Assembly (NCBI GenBank): GCA_016787755.1 | Contig: JAEUUA010000025.1 | Location: forward strand, 186,001-250,000 | Reading direction: 5' to 3' | DNA: 64,000 bases | Origin: Cyclobacteriaceae bacterium | GTDB taxonomy: Bacteria; Bacteroidota; Bacteroidia; Cytophagales; Cyclobacteriaceae | Shown: positions 35,509 through 44,278 of the stretch, in pieces | Layout of the letters: every line of letters starts with the position of its first letter | Numbering within the stretch: the stretch's first letter is position 1 | Translations under genes and position numbers: made by a program | The notes under the pieces: generated by a model | Seen by the model: only the letters and a program-made list of their open reading frames with translations | The model's database searches: none | Told to the model about the DNA's origin: nothing

Positions 35509-36162
35509 TTATTCCTCCACCAAAATCCTTTCCGCCACCTGATGCGTAATCATCAACTCCACTTTTGATTTATTAACTAACACCACCGAGCCATCATACG
35601 CTTCTTTTCTTTTCACAAAAACCTTTTCACCAATTTTAAGACCCTTATCATTTAAGTGATCCAAAAAAGATTTCTTGTCATCCGCAACAGCGACAATTTT
35701 AACGGTCGCATTTTCTTTTGCCTGATTAAGCGGAATGCGTTTATCATTTAAAATCTTTCCGTTTGCATCAGGAATCGGTTCACCATGTGGATCAAATTTA
35801 GGATAGCCCAACATTTCATCAATACGATCATAAAACCGACTCGACTCTACATGTTCTAATTGTTCGGCAATATCATGCACTTCCTCCCACCCCAATTTCA
35901 TCACATTTACTAAAAATAATTCGGCCAGCCGATGCCTTCGGATAATCGATAACGCTTCTTTCTTTCCCTTTTCGGTTACCTTAATGCCTTTGTATGGCGC
36001 ATACAAAACCCATTTTTTCAGCGCCAGCTTTTTCATCATGCTGTTAACGGTGGGTGGCTTTACGTGTAGCTTTTTAGCAAGCTCAGACACAATCACTTCC
36101 CCCGTTGCCTGGGATAGCGCGTAAACAGACTTGATATAATTTTCTTCGGTTAAGGAGCCCAT
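35509..36162 (-). CDS. DtxR/MntR-family metal-dependent repressor
   Basis: From the ATG at 36162 the protein has 217 residues. That start gives the typical opening MGSLTEENYIKSVYAL, and a -7 motif TATTTTTG (36178-36185) lies between it and the alternative ATG at 36189. The N-terminal winged helix (ATGEVIVSELAKKLHVKPPTVNSMMKKL), the dimer/metal domain (RRHRLAELFLVNVM, EVHDIAEQLEHVESS, with His and Glu ligands) and a C-terminal FeoA/SH3-like domain (GEKVFVKRKEAYDGSVVLV) are all present. It represses genes when iron or manganese is plentiful. The obvious target is the divergent TonB-receptor operon, which has a palindrome over its promoter. Confidence 0.92.
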   Translation of the reverse strand: MGSLTEENYIKSVYALSQATGEVIVSELAKKLHVKPPTVNSMMKKLALKKWVLYAPYKGIKVTEKGKKEALSIIRRHRLAELFLVNVMKLGWEEVHDIAEQLEHVESSRFYDRIDEMLGYPKFDPHGEPIPDANGKILNDKRIPLNQAKENATVKIVAVADDKKSFLDHLNDKGLKIGEKVFVKRKEAYDGSVVLVNKSKVELMITHQVAERILVEE

Positions 36163-36214
36163 ACCTTCATTTTCAATCAAAAATAACATTTCTTGATTAA
36201 ATTGTTATAATTAA

Positions 36215-36245
36215 TTTGTTAGATATATCTAACATTTTAATTTTG
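36215..36245 (+). promoter_or_regulatory. Promoter of the metal-receptor operon
   Basis: TTTG (36215-36218), 19 bases, then TAATTTTG (36238-36245) is a full Bacteroidota promoter. The receptor start lies 24 bases further on. Confidence 0.75.
36217..36234. promoter_or_regulatory. 18-bp perfect palindrome, likely DtxR-family operator
   Basis: TGTTAGATATATCTAACA is a perfect palindrome covering the -33 element and most of the spacer of the receptor promoter, between that operon and the divergent metal repressor gene. Its size and form suit a DtxR/MntR-type operator. Binding would block RNA polymerase. Confidence 0.75.
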
Positions 36246-36268
36246 TAAACCTAATTGACGTTCAGGTA

Positions 36269-38557
36269 GTGATAAATCCAATGTATCGGTTAATTCAAAT
36301 TTTAGCTATCGGGTTGTTTCCTCTTCAGGTTGCAAGTGCACAAGGGAGTATTTCCGGGAATGTTAGCTCAGGGGCTAATCCGATCGAATTCGCCCATGTA
36401 GGGCTTCTGGGAACAACCTTGGGTAATGCCACTGATGTTCGCGGGGACTTCCGCATTGATAATATTCCTGAAGGGACCTACACATTAGTTGTTTCTTCAA
36501 TTGGTTTTGAAACTCAAAAAAAGACGATTACACTGCAATCAGGTAAACATCTTGTATTCAGCTTTGAATTAGGTGAACAAATTAACGCACTTGACGAAGT
36601 CGTGATCTCAGGTACGATGAAAGAAGTCTCGCGATCGGAAAGTCCGGTGCCGGTAGAAGTGTACAGCAAAACATTTTTTAAAGCCAACCCCACGCCTTCC
36701 ATTTTTGAATCTCTCCAAAATGTAAATGGAGTGAGGCCTCAATTAAATTGTAATGTGTGCAACACGGGAGACATCCATATTAATGGATTGGAAGGACCTT
36801 ACACGATGGTACTTATTGATGGGATGCCTATTGTTAGCGGACTATCAACTGTATATGGTCTTACGGGTATTCCCCAATCGCTTATTGAACGCATGGAAAT
36901 AGTAAAAGGTCCTGCTTCTACCTTATATGGCTCTGAAGCGGTGGGTGGTATAATTAATATCATTACCAAACAGCCCTCCAACACTCCACTCACTACAGTA
37001 GATGTTTTTGCCACTGGATGGGGTGAAATCAATACAGATGTAAGCGTGAAATATAAATTGGGCACTAAAGCTACTTCGCTTTTAGGGATCAACTATTTCA
37101 ACTATCAAAACCCTGTTGACAATAATGGTGATGGCTTTACCGATCTCACGTTGCAAAACCGGATTTCGGTATTCAATAAGATCAGTTTTCAACGTAATAA
37201 AAATCGCACCTTCTCCCTGGCCGGGCGGTATGTATATGAAGATCGGTGGGGTGGTGATATGAAGTGGACAAAAGCATTTCGGGGTGGTGATGAAATCTAT
37301 GGAGAAAGTATTTACACGAGTCGGTGGGAAACCTTCGGGAGCTACCAACTTCCCGTAAAGGAGCTAATCAATTTTCAATTTAGTGCCAACGGACATAGTC
37401 AAAACTCGGTATACGGCAGCAATCCTTATGTAGCGGATCAATATATTGGATTTGGACAGTTTTCCTGGAACAAAACAATTGGAATTTATGACCTCCTGGT
37501 AGGCGCAGCGTATCGATATACCTACTATGACGACAATACTCCTGCAACTTTTAATTCGGAAGACTTCGCAAACAAACCTTCCAGCATTCACCTGCCGGGA
37601 GTTTTTATTCAAAACGAAATTAAATTGAATGAAACGAACAAACTCCTGCTAGGTATGCGTTACGACTACAATAGCATTCATGGAAACATCTTCACGCCTC
37701 GAATCAATTATAAATGGAATACTCCAGATAAAAAGAATGTGCTCCGCATCAGTGCGGGAAATGGATTCAGAGTGGCCAATGTGTTTACCGAAGATCATGC
37801 GGCCCTTACAGGAGCAAGAACAGTAGAGTTCGTTGGCGCACTGAAACCAGAAACTTCCTGGAACACGAATATTAATTTTGTGAAGAAGATTTATACACAA
37901 GACAATACTTTTATATCATTAGACGGCAGTGCCTTCTATACGTATTTTACAAATCGCATCCTCCCCGATTATGAAACTGATCCGAACAAAATTATTTATA
38001 GTAACCTGAATGGTCATTCCGTATCAAAAGGTATTTCAATGAATGTTGATGTTGAATGGAAAAATGGATTAAAAATTCTGGCGGGCGTTACTGTGATGGA
38101 TGTATCCGTGGAAGAGAATGGAGAACGCTTCCGACAATTACTTACCGAATCGGTGCAAGGTGTTTGGAATGTAGGTTATAACTTCTCTGCCCTTGGTATT
38201 ACGCTTGATTATACGGGAAACCTGTATGGGCCGATGCGGCTTCCCTTGTTGGGAGAACTGGATGATCGGGCACCCTATTCACCCTGGTGGAGTATACAAA
38301 ACATACAACTTACCAAGAAATTGGGTACTCAATGGGAACTTTATGGAGGAGTAAAAAACCTGCTCAATTTTACCCCCGCCCCCAATAGCATCGCGCGGTC
38401 TTTCGATCCATTTGATAAAAACGTAGTCTTTGGTTCTGATGGACGCGCAGTAGCTACAGCAGATAATCCCAATGCGCTTACGTTTGACCCCACGTATGTG
38501 TATGCAGCTAATCAAGGCATTAGAGGATTTTTAGGATTTAGATATACAGTAAGATGA
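36269..38557 (+). CDS. TonB-dependent receptor for a metal or metal chelate
   Basis: The 762-residue receptor has a signal peptide (YRLIQILAIGLFPLQVASAQ), a carboxypeptidase-regulatory-like domain (GNVSSGANPIEFAHVGLLGTTLG), a plug (TGDIHINGLEGPYTMVLIDGMPIVSG, MEIVKGPASTLYGSEAVGGIINIITK) and a barrel ending IRGFLGFRYTVR. A Cys pair at the start of the plug (LNCNVCNTGD) is a feature of one receptor group in Bacteroidota and might touch the metal. Control by the divergent DtxR-type repressor suggests uptake of a metal ion or its chelate. The stop overlaps the next ATG (ATGA), so the thioredoxin-fold gene is translated with it. Confidence 0.9.
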   Translation: MINPMYRLIQILAIGLFPLQVASAQGSISGNVSSGANPIEFAHVGLLGTTLGNATDVRGDFRIDNIPEGTYTLVVSSIGFETQKKTITLQSGKHLVFSFELGEQINALDEVVISGTMKEVSRSESPVPVEVYSKTFFKANPTPSIFESLQNVNGVRPQLNCNVCNTGDIHINGLEGPYTMVLIDGMPIVSGLSTVYGLTGIPQSLIERMEIVKGPASTLYGSEAVGGIINIITKQPSNTPLTTVDVFATGWGEINTDVSVKYKLGTKATSLLGINYFNYQNPVDNNGDGFTDLTLQNRISVFNKISFQRNKNRTFSLAGRYVYEDRWGGDMKWTKAFRGGDEIYGESIYTSRWETFGSYQLPVKELINFQFSANGHSQNSVYGSNPYVADQYIGFGQFSWNKTIGIYDLLVGAAYRYTYYDDNTPATFNSEDFANKPSSIHLPGVFIQNEIKLNETNKLLLGMRYDYNSIHGNIFTPRINYKWNTPDKKNVLRISAGNGFRVANVFTEDHAALTGARTVEFVGALKPETSWNTNINFVKKIYTQDNTFISLDGSAFYTYFTNRILPDYETDPNKIIYSNLNGHSVSKGISMNVDVEWKNGLKILAGVTVMDVSVEENGERFRQLLTESVQGVWNVGYNFSALGITLDYTGNLYGPMRLPLLGELDDRAPYSPWWSIQNIQLTKKLGTQWELYGGVKNLLNFTPAPNSIARSFDPFDKNVVFGSDGRAVATADNPNALTFDPTYVYAANQGIRGFLGFRYTVR

Positions 38558-39024
38558 AAGTTAATTTACATCGAACTATCCTGATCTCATTTTTTCTGTT
38601 GACTTTGCAACAAAGTTATGCACAGCTAAAAACTTATCAATTCGAGCAGCTTGACAGTTTACAAAAAAAGGAAGCGCGGCCTGTAGCTATTTTTATTCAC
38701 ACGGATTGGTGTAAGTATTGCGCTGCCATGATCAACACTACGTTCCAAAACAAAGAAGTAATCTCGCATCTCAACAAGCATTTCTATTTCATTGATTTTA
38801 ATGCTGAAGAAAAAAGAACTATTAAAATAGGTCATAATACATTTAAGTATAAACCCTCCGGAAATAATACCGGCATTCATGAATTGGCAGAGCAATTGGC
38901 GCTGGTTAATGGAAAGGTATCTTATCCAACCCTCTGTTTTCTGAATAGTAACTTTGAAATTACGTATCAGCACACACAGTTTATCAATGCTTCAGATTTG
39001 TTACTTGTTTTGAGTAAACTCTAA
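38554..39024 (+). CDS. Exported thioredoxin-fold protein
   Basis: This 156-residue protein carries a signal peptide (FFLLTLQQSYAQ) and one thioredoxin-like domain with an active-site WCKYC (Cys53, Cys56), in the segment AIFIHTDWCKYCAAM. The rest is of the thioredoxin_7/DUF255-like kind, with the cis-Pro region SYPTLCFLNSNFE. It probably reduces or passes a metal or disulfide in the periplasm. Four-base overlap with the receptor gene and the P-type ATPase downstream place it in a metal-handling operon. Confidence 0.85.
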   Translation: MKVNLHRTILISFFLLTLQQSYAQLKTYQFEQLDSLQKKEARPVAIFIHTDWCKYCAAMINTTFQNKEVISHLNKHFYFIDFNAEEKRTIKIGHNTFKYKPSGNNTGIHELAEQLALVNGKVSYPTLCFLNSNFEITYQHTQFINASDLLLVLSKL

Positions 39025-39111
39025 TTGGCAGCATCTGGCCTATCAGTTGTGTGAGTAGATTATTGATTGGGAGTTGGAAGATTAAAAATCAACTTAAACA
39101 AACCGGATTAA

Positions 39112-41007
39112 ATGTCGAGTAACCATAACCACAATCACTCTCATACCCAGGCTAATGTCCCTAGCTGGAAATCTCATTGGCAACTTTTTTTGTCCCTGGC
39201 TATTCTACTCATTATGCTTGGATTGGAGTTTGGATTCCATTTCAGTCCGGCATTTCCAGCTGACCTCATTATCTACGCGATCGCTTACCTGCTAAGTGGC
39301 TACAATGTTTTAGTACTGGCTTTTCAAAAGGCTACACGGTTTGATTTCTTCAATGAATTCTTTTTGATGAGTGTGGCAACCATCGGTGCGTTTGCCGTTG
39401 AATCATACAGTGAAGGAGTTGCCGTTATGGTATTTTATTCGATTGGAGAATGGTTCCAGGATACGGCAGTAAGTAAAGCGAAACGCAGCATTAAAGCCTT
39501 ATTAGATCTTAGACCCGATGAAGTAACTGTTACCAGAAATGGAAGTATGCAGATTGTTCATCCCAGAGAAGTCGCTTTACATGAAACTATTCAGATTAAA
39601 CCGGGTGAGAAAGTTGCGCTTGATGGTGAACTGATTTCTGAGAAAGCAGCCTTTAATACAGCAGCGCTTACCGGAGAAAGCAAACCTGACACAAAATCAA
39701 AAGGAGAACTAGTACTGGCGGGGATGATTAATCTCAACACCGTTGCTGAGGTGCAGGTGCAAGCATTGTTTACTGATAGTAAGTTGAGCAAAATTTTAGA
39801 ATTGGTGCAAGAGGCCACTGCACGCAAGTCCCAAACTCAATTATTCATTAACAGGTTTGCAAAAATTTATACTCCCATTGTTTTCGCATTGGCTGTTGCT
39901 GTTTGTTTACTGCCCTATTTTTTCGTGGGTGAGTACATTTTCAATGATTGGTTTTACCGATCGCTGGTGTTTCTGGTAATCAGCTGTCCGTGCGCATTGG
40001 TTGTTTCCATTCCACTGGGATATTTTGGTGGAATTGGATTAGCCTCGCGACATGGAATTTTATTTAAGGGCTCCAACTACCTGGATGTAATGACTCAAGT
40101 CGATACCGTGGTAATGGATAAAACGGGAACCTTGACGAAAGGTGTTTTCAATGTTCAACAAGTCGTTTCAGAAAATATAAATCAGAAAGAATTAGTACGA
40201 CTGGCGGCCGCATTAGAAAAAAACTCAATACATCCTATCGCGAAGGCCATTGTAGAATATGCAGGTGCTACAACAAGTATCTCAAGCAACGTTGAAGAAA
40301 TTTCAGGTCACGGATTAAAAGGAATCGTGGATGGGAAAACAATCCTGGCGGGAAACACAAAATTGATGAAGAGATTCAATGTTCCCTACCCTGCTGAAAT
40401 TGATTTGCTGGTGGAAACAATTGTGATCGTGGCGATTGATAATCACTATGCGGGCAATATTGCGATTACTGATGAAATAAAAGCAGATGCTAAACAAACT
40501 ATCACTCAACTACATCAACTTCAGATTAAAACAGTCATGCTTTCGGGCGATAAGCAAAATGTGGTTGATTCATTTGCCGGTTTACTTGGCCTTGATGAGG
40601 CTTATGGAGACTTACTCCCGGAAGGAAAGGTTGAAAAAGTACAAGCACTTAAAAATGAAAAACGAATCATTGCATTTGTTGGCGATGGCGTGAATGATGC
40701 TCCCGTTATCGCCCTGGCCGATGCGGGAATAGCCATGGGTGGCCTGGGTAGTGATGCAGCTATTGAAACGGCTGATATTGTTATTCAAAATGATCAACCT
40801 TCAAAAATTGTATCGGCTATTAAAATTGGCAGGATAACCCGCAGCATTGTATGGCAAAACATTACCATGGCCATGGTAGTAAAAATTGCCGTGCTCCTGC
40901 TTGGGGCGGGCGGTATAGCTACCTTATGGGAAGCAGTGATTGCCGATGTAGGGGTTGCTTTGTTAGCAATACTAAATGCTGTGAGGATTCAGACAATAAA
41001 GGTTTAG
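39112..41007 (+). CDS. P1B-type heavy-metal ATPase
   Basis: The 631-residue pump begins with a His-rich stretch (NHNHNHSHTQ) in place of the usual CxxC metal-binding domain. Key sites are the TGES loop (187-190), the intramembrane metal site CPC (Cys292, Cys294, in SCPCALVVSIP), the phosphorylated Asp336 in DKTGTLT, and GDGVNDAPVIA in the hinge. CPC with SIP is typical of Zn/Cd/Co/Pb or related pumps (P1B-2-like). Direction is not given by sequence: most such pumps export, but the partner receptor and a DtxR-type repressor would also suit uptake. The gene lies 87 bases after the thioredoxin-fold gene. Confidence 0.9.
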   Translation: MSSNHNHNHSHTQANVPSWKSHWQLFLSLAILLIMLGLEFGFHFSPAFPADLIIYAIAYLLSGYNVLVLAFQKATRFDFFNEFFLMSVATIGAFAVESYSEGVAVMVFYSIGEWFQDTAVSKAKRSIKALLDLRPDEVTVTRNGSMQIVHPREVALHETIQIKPGEKVALDGELISEKAAFNTAALTGESKPDTKSKGELVLAGMINLNTVAEVQVQALFTDSKLSKILELVQEATARKSQTQLFINRFAKIYTPIVFALAVAVCLLPYFFVGEYIFNDWFYRSLVFLVISCPCALVVSIPLGYFGGIGLASRHGILFKGSNYLDVMTQVDTVVMDKTGTLTKGVFNVQQVVSENINQKELVRLAAALEKNSIHPIAKAIVEYAGATTSISSNVEEISGHGLKGIVDGKTILAGNTKLMKRFNVPYPAEIDLLVETIVIVAIDNHYAGNIAITDEIKADAKQTITQLHQLQIKTVMLSGDKQNVVDSFAGLLGLDEAYGDLLPEGKVEKVQALKNEKRIIAFVGDGVNDAPVIALADAGIAMGGLGSDAAIETADIVIQNDQPSKIVSAIKIGRITRSIVWQNITMAMVVKIAVLLLGAGGIATLWEAVIADVGVALLAILNAVRIQTIKV

Positions 41008-41024
41008 ACTAAACCTTCATTGTC
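40992..41024. terminator. Strong stem-loop between convergent genes
   Basis: GACAATAAAGGTTTA (40992-41006) pairs with TAAACCTTCATTGTC (41010-41024) around a 3-base loop with one A.C mismatch. It spans the ATPase stop codon and lies between two converging genes, so it can end transcripts from both sides. Confidence 0.6.
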
Positions 41025-41040
41025 AATTTTGCTAAATTTC

Positions 41041-41775
41041 TCATATTGAAACAAGCATAAGTTGCTTTTCAAGTTCAATGGATCTTGGAAACATGATATT
41101 ATTTTCCAAATGAATGTGAAGATGTAAGTCTTCCTCAAAGGCCCGTAGTAAGGAGAATGCTACATGATAGGTATTACAACCATCAGATGGAGGCGTGTAG
41201 TTATTGCTGAGTTCAGATATTCTGGCAAACCGATCACCTTCCACGGAATGCTCGTCCATCATTAGCTGAACAGGATTCTCTACCGAACCAAAAGGAGGAC
41301 TTTCTAACTCTTCCTTATTGGCAATTGCCTTTACCATTTTCTTGATATGAGGAAAGAGTATGAGTTCCTCCTTTTTCAAATGGTTTGACAACTCTTCTGC
41401 AGAAAAATCAAATTCCTCTTTAATCTCAAATAGTTCAGGATGATGTTCACCATGAACGTGACAAAGTCTATTTAAGTATTGTTTCAGGATTGGGATTTGT
41501 TCCACCACATAGCGGTGATGCATTTTTTCGATATAATCAGTCAATAAATCCAATGGCCAATTTTTTAACTCCGTAGTGTTACTCGGCTTGTCCTGCTTTG
41601 CAGATTCAATTTCCGCCAGTAGTTTATTCACATCAAGTTTTCTGCTTTCACTAGCCTCGGCAATACTGCGATTTCCCTTACAGCAAAAATCAATTTTGTG
41701 ATTTTTAAATATCTGAGCAGTACGATAATCTTCTGCAACAAATTCACTGATGGTTTTTTCTAAAATGTTTTTCAT
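41041..41775 (-). CDS. ric: Iron-sulfur cluster repair di-iron protein
   Basis: This 244-residue protein (start ATG 41775; an ATG at 41784 adds three residues) has the ScdA_N domain (IFKNHKIDFCCKGNRSIAEA) followed by a hemerythrin-like four-helix domain. The di-iron ligands are in MHHRYVVEQIP, HVHGEHHPELFEI, KKEELILFPHIKK, MMDEHSVEGDRFARI and HLHIHLENNIMFPR. Ric (YtfE/ScdA) repairs iron-sulfur clusters damaged by nitric oxide or peroxide. It follows osmC in an operon, and the operon shares an intergenic control site with the 606-residue gene on the other strand, next to a nitric oxide reductase. Confidence 0.93.
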   Translation of the reverse strand: MKNILEKTISEFVAEDYRTAQIFKNHKIDFCCKGNRSIAEASESRKLDVNKLLAEIESAKQDKPSNTTELKNWPLDLLTDYIEKMHHRYVVEQIPILKQYLNRLCHVHGEHHPELFEIKEEFDFSAEELSNHLKKEELILFPHIKKMVKAIANKEELESPPFGSVENPVQLMMDEHSVEGDRFARISELSNNYTPPSDGCNTYHVAFSLLRAFEEDLHLHIHLENNIMFPRSIELEKQLMLVSI

Positions 41776-41793
41776 AACGTTCATTTAAAATAA

Positions 41794-42261
41794 TTAGACA
41801 GCTACCTGGGTTATTAACACTTTAACCAGAGGTATCATTGTTATTTTTGATTTAATCGAATTTGATATAAGGCACGCAGCCTCAGACTTCTGAAGAACTC
41901 GTAACGCCCTGTCATGATCTTCTTCATTGGCAATGGTTACTACAGGTTTAAGAATTACCTCCGTCATCAAAAATTTTCCATCTACCTGTTCCAACTTGCC
42001 TTTTGATGAACAAGCAAATGCCGTGAATTCAAGCTTTGAATTTTCCGCAATCGCCAAAAAAGTAGTCATAAGACAACTACTTACGGCTGCTGTAAATAAG
42101 TGTTCGGGAGACCATATTCCAGGAATTCCTTTATAAAATTGTGGTGGTGTCGCCACCTCCATACATCCTTTTTCAACAAGATTGGAATTAATGTCAGGAG
42201 AACACATAATCCCCCTTCTATCTTGATTCCAATTAATATCCACTTCATAAAAATGTGCCAT
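41794..42261 (-). CDS. OsmC/Ohr family peroxiredoxin-like protein
   Basis: The 155-residue protein has the OsmC fold and both active-site Cys residues, in FTAAVSSCLMTTFLAIA and SEAACLISNSIKS, plus WSPEHLFTAA. Members reduce organic hydroperoxides, using a thiol such as lipoylated protein or glutathione. It is the first gene of the operon with ric and points to defence against oxidative or nitrosative damage. Confidence 0.9.
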   Translation of the reverse strand: MAHFYEVDINWNQDRRGIMCSPDINSNLVEKGCMEVATPPQFYKGIPGIWSPEHLFTAAVSSCLMTTFLAIAENSKLEFTAFACSSKGKLEQVDGKFLMTEVILKPVVTIANEEDHDRALRVLQKSEAACLISNSIKSKITMIPLVKVLITQVAV

Positions 42262-42311
42262 GATCTTTCTTTTGCTAGGTTGATTTCACACTCCGCTCAT
42301 GTGATTTGCCT

Positions 42312-42319
42312 CAAAATTA
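42312..42319 (-). promoter_or_regulatory. -7 element of the osmC-ric operon
   Basis: On the minus strand this reads TAATTTTG, a match to TAnnTTTG, about 50 bases before the osmC start. The operator at 42335-42352 lies 15 bases upstream of it. Confidence 0.5.
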
Positions 42320-42334
42320 GAATAAAATTTATTA

Positions 42335-42352
42335 AAAGACTATTTTATCTTT
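42335..42352. promoter_or_regulatory. Nitric-oxide-locus operator, copy 1 (AAAGA-N8-TCTTT)
   Basis: AAAGA and TCTTT, 8 bases apart, form an 18-base inverted repeat between the divergent osmC-ric and 606-residue genes. It lies between their two -7 elements. Two more copies precede the nitric oxide reductase gene. Confidence 0.7.
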
Positions 42353-42360
42353 ATTTAATT

Positions 42361-42368
42361 TATCTTTG
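42361..42368 (+). promoter_or_regulatory. -7 element of the 606-residue gene
   Basis: TATCTTTG matches TAnnTTTG and lies 8 bases after the operator copy and 23 bases before the ATG. Confidence 0.6.
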
Positions 42369-42391
42369 CCTCAGATTTTAAATCTTAGTAC

Positions 42392-44212
42392 ATGAAACTT
42401 TCGGCTCTCCACTCCTTTCACATTCCCGTTATGGGGTTGGCCTATACAATTGACACGCCCATCAAAGTGGCTCACTTCGGAATTTCATCCGTCATCTCTA
42501 TTATTGAAGATAATTTGGTGGAGAAAATGAGGAGCCACTATTTTCCATCAATCGGCTTGCCGTATGTACCCATTACTTCAAAGGAAGCAGACTATCGTGC
42601 CAAACGAATTACCGATTACCTGAACCTTGTAAAGGCAATCGTCAAACAAAAAATAGATACATTAAAGTCTTCCCTTTTTGAGGCGGGATCAGATCTGAAT
42701 AAGTATTTCGAAATGCTGCCTGATCATAGCCTTTTGAAAAAAGAATTCAGTCGGCTCAGCGATCTGAAAAATCAAGAAGAAATTGAACTATTAGAGAGCT
42801 GGCTTAAGAATCAAATTCAACCAGGATGTATTGATGTGAACATCATGACCAAACTGGATAAAAATAATCTTGATGAACTGGGAAATATTGTTGAGGATGG
42901 CTCAGATGCAGTGGCAGCGTTGCGCGGTTATGCAAAAAGTAACCTTACTGATTCATCAGTAATCCTTTCTGCTGGCATGAATCCACGGCTTTTCAACTAC
43001 CTGGAGAAACTCACGGCATTTGATGCTGATCGCAATGGATATTTTGAGAAAAAAATAGTGATTAAGGTATCCGATTATCGGTCGGCTCTAATTCAAGGCA
43101 AAATGCTGGCAAAGAAGGGGCTTTGGGTAAGTGAATTTAGAATTGAGTCTGGGTTGAATTGCGGAGGGCATGCTTTTGCAACAGATGGTTATTTGATTGG
43201 CCCAATCTTGCAGGAGTTTAAGGATAAAAAAGATGAACTATCCAAAACGCTTTTTGAACTCTATAATCAATCACTCCTCTCAAAAGGAAAATCAGGTTTT
43301 GATCAGCCCCATGGTTTAAAAATCACTGTACAAGGCGGGATAGGAACTCATGCAGAAAGTGAACTGCTCAATAGTTATTATGGAGTAGATGGCACGGGTT
43401 GGGGCACTCCATTTTTGCTGGTTCCTGAAGCAACCACGGTAGACCAGCACACCTTGCACTTATTAAGTAAAGCGAAAGAGCAGGATGTCATTCTCAGCAA
43501 AAATTCTCCATTAGGCATTCGCTTTCATTATCTAAAAGGTACCACAGGTGAAAAAGAGAAACTAGACCGAATCGCGAAGGGAAAACCGGGCAGTCCATGC
43601 ACTGAAAAATTTCTGGTGTCCAATACCGAATTTACCAAAGAACCCATCTGCACGGCCTCCCGGGTTTATCAGAAAAGAAAAATTGAACATTTACAAGAGC
43701 AGGGTTTGCCCGAGCAAGAATATAAGGATCAACTGCAAGATGTCTTAGACAAGGAATGTCTTTGTATTGGTTTAAGCAATGCCGCTGTGAAAGAATATAA
43801 GACTGTACCCTTCAAAAAATTGGATGCTGTCAATATTTGTCCAGGCCCTAACATCGCCTACTTTACAGAAATTGTATCCTTACAAAAAATGATTGACCAT
43901 ATTTACGGACGCACCAACATCATCCAACAAATTGATCGCCCTCACATGTTTGTGAAAGAACTATCCTTGTATGTTACTTATTGGAGCGAACTATTACAGG
44001 AAGGGAAGGCGTTTGTAGACAAAAGGAAACAGGTGTACATTCAGAATTTTTATGAAAACCTTATTAAAGGCATTTCATATTACCGCGATTTATCAAGCAA
44101 AGTAAGTGAGGAGTTTGCCGAATTAGGTTCTAAAATAAATCAGAATCTTGATGAAACAGAAAAACATCTAACAGAATTGCTGGGGAGCTATATGGCCAAA
44201 GTCTCAAATTAG
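42392..44212 (+). CDS. Unrecognised 606-residue protein of the nitric-oxide locus
   Basis: I do not recognise a characterised family. The chain looks like a cytoplasmic TIM-barrel flavoprotein. The start (HSFHIPVMGLAYTIDTPIKVAHFGISSVISI) and the glycine-rich blocks VQGGIGTHAE (313-321) and GVDGTGWGTPF (331-341) resemble FMN phosphate-binding loops of nitronate monooxygenase or glutamate synthase-like enzymes. After about residue 400 come five Cys (403, 420, 456, 458, 483, in GSPCTEKF, EPICTAS, DKECLCIG, VNICPGP), possibly ligands of a metal or iron-sulfur cluster. A helical tail follows (ISYYRDLSSKVSEEF). The gene shares a promoter gap and operator with osmC-ric and is followed 66 bases on by the Rrf2 regulator. 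A role in nitric-oxide or nitro-compound detoxification is inferred from position. Confidence 0.75.
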   Translation: MKLSALHSFHIPVMGLAYTIDTPIKVAHFGISSVISIIEDNLVEKMRSHYFPSIGLPYVPITSKEADYRAKRITDYLNLVKAIVKQKIDTLKSSLFEAGSDLNKYFEMLPDHSLLKKEFSRLSDLKNQEEIELLESWLKNQIQPGCIDVNIMTKLDKNNLDELGNIVEDGSDAVAALRGYAKSNLTDSSVILSAGMNPRLFNYLEKLTAFDADRNGYFEKKIVIKVSDYRSALIQGKMLAKKGLWVSEFRIESGLNCGGHAFATDGYLIGPILQEFKDKKDELSKTLFELYNQSLLSKGKSGFDQPHGLKITVQGGIGTHAESELLNSYYGVDGTGWGTPFLLVPEATTVDQHTLHLLSKAKEQDVILSKNSPLGIRFHYLKGTTGEKEKLDRIAKGKPGSPCTEKFLVSNTEFTKEPICTASRVYQKRKIEHLQEQGLPEQEYKDQLQDVLDKECLCIGLSNAAVKEYKTVPFKKLDAVNICPGPNIAYFTEIVSLQKMIDHIYGRTNIIQQIDRPHMFVKELSLYVTYWSELLQEGKAFVDKRKQVYIQNFYENLIKGISYYRDLSSKVSEEFAELGSKINQNLDETEKHLTELLGSYMAKVSN

Positions 44213-44278
44213 GTTTGAGACTTTGTTCCTATCATTATTTTTTTTGTAATTAGGCCATTCTACTAGAGTAACTTAGCT

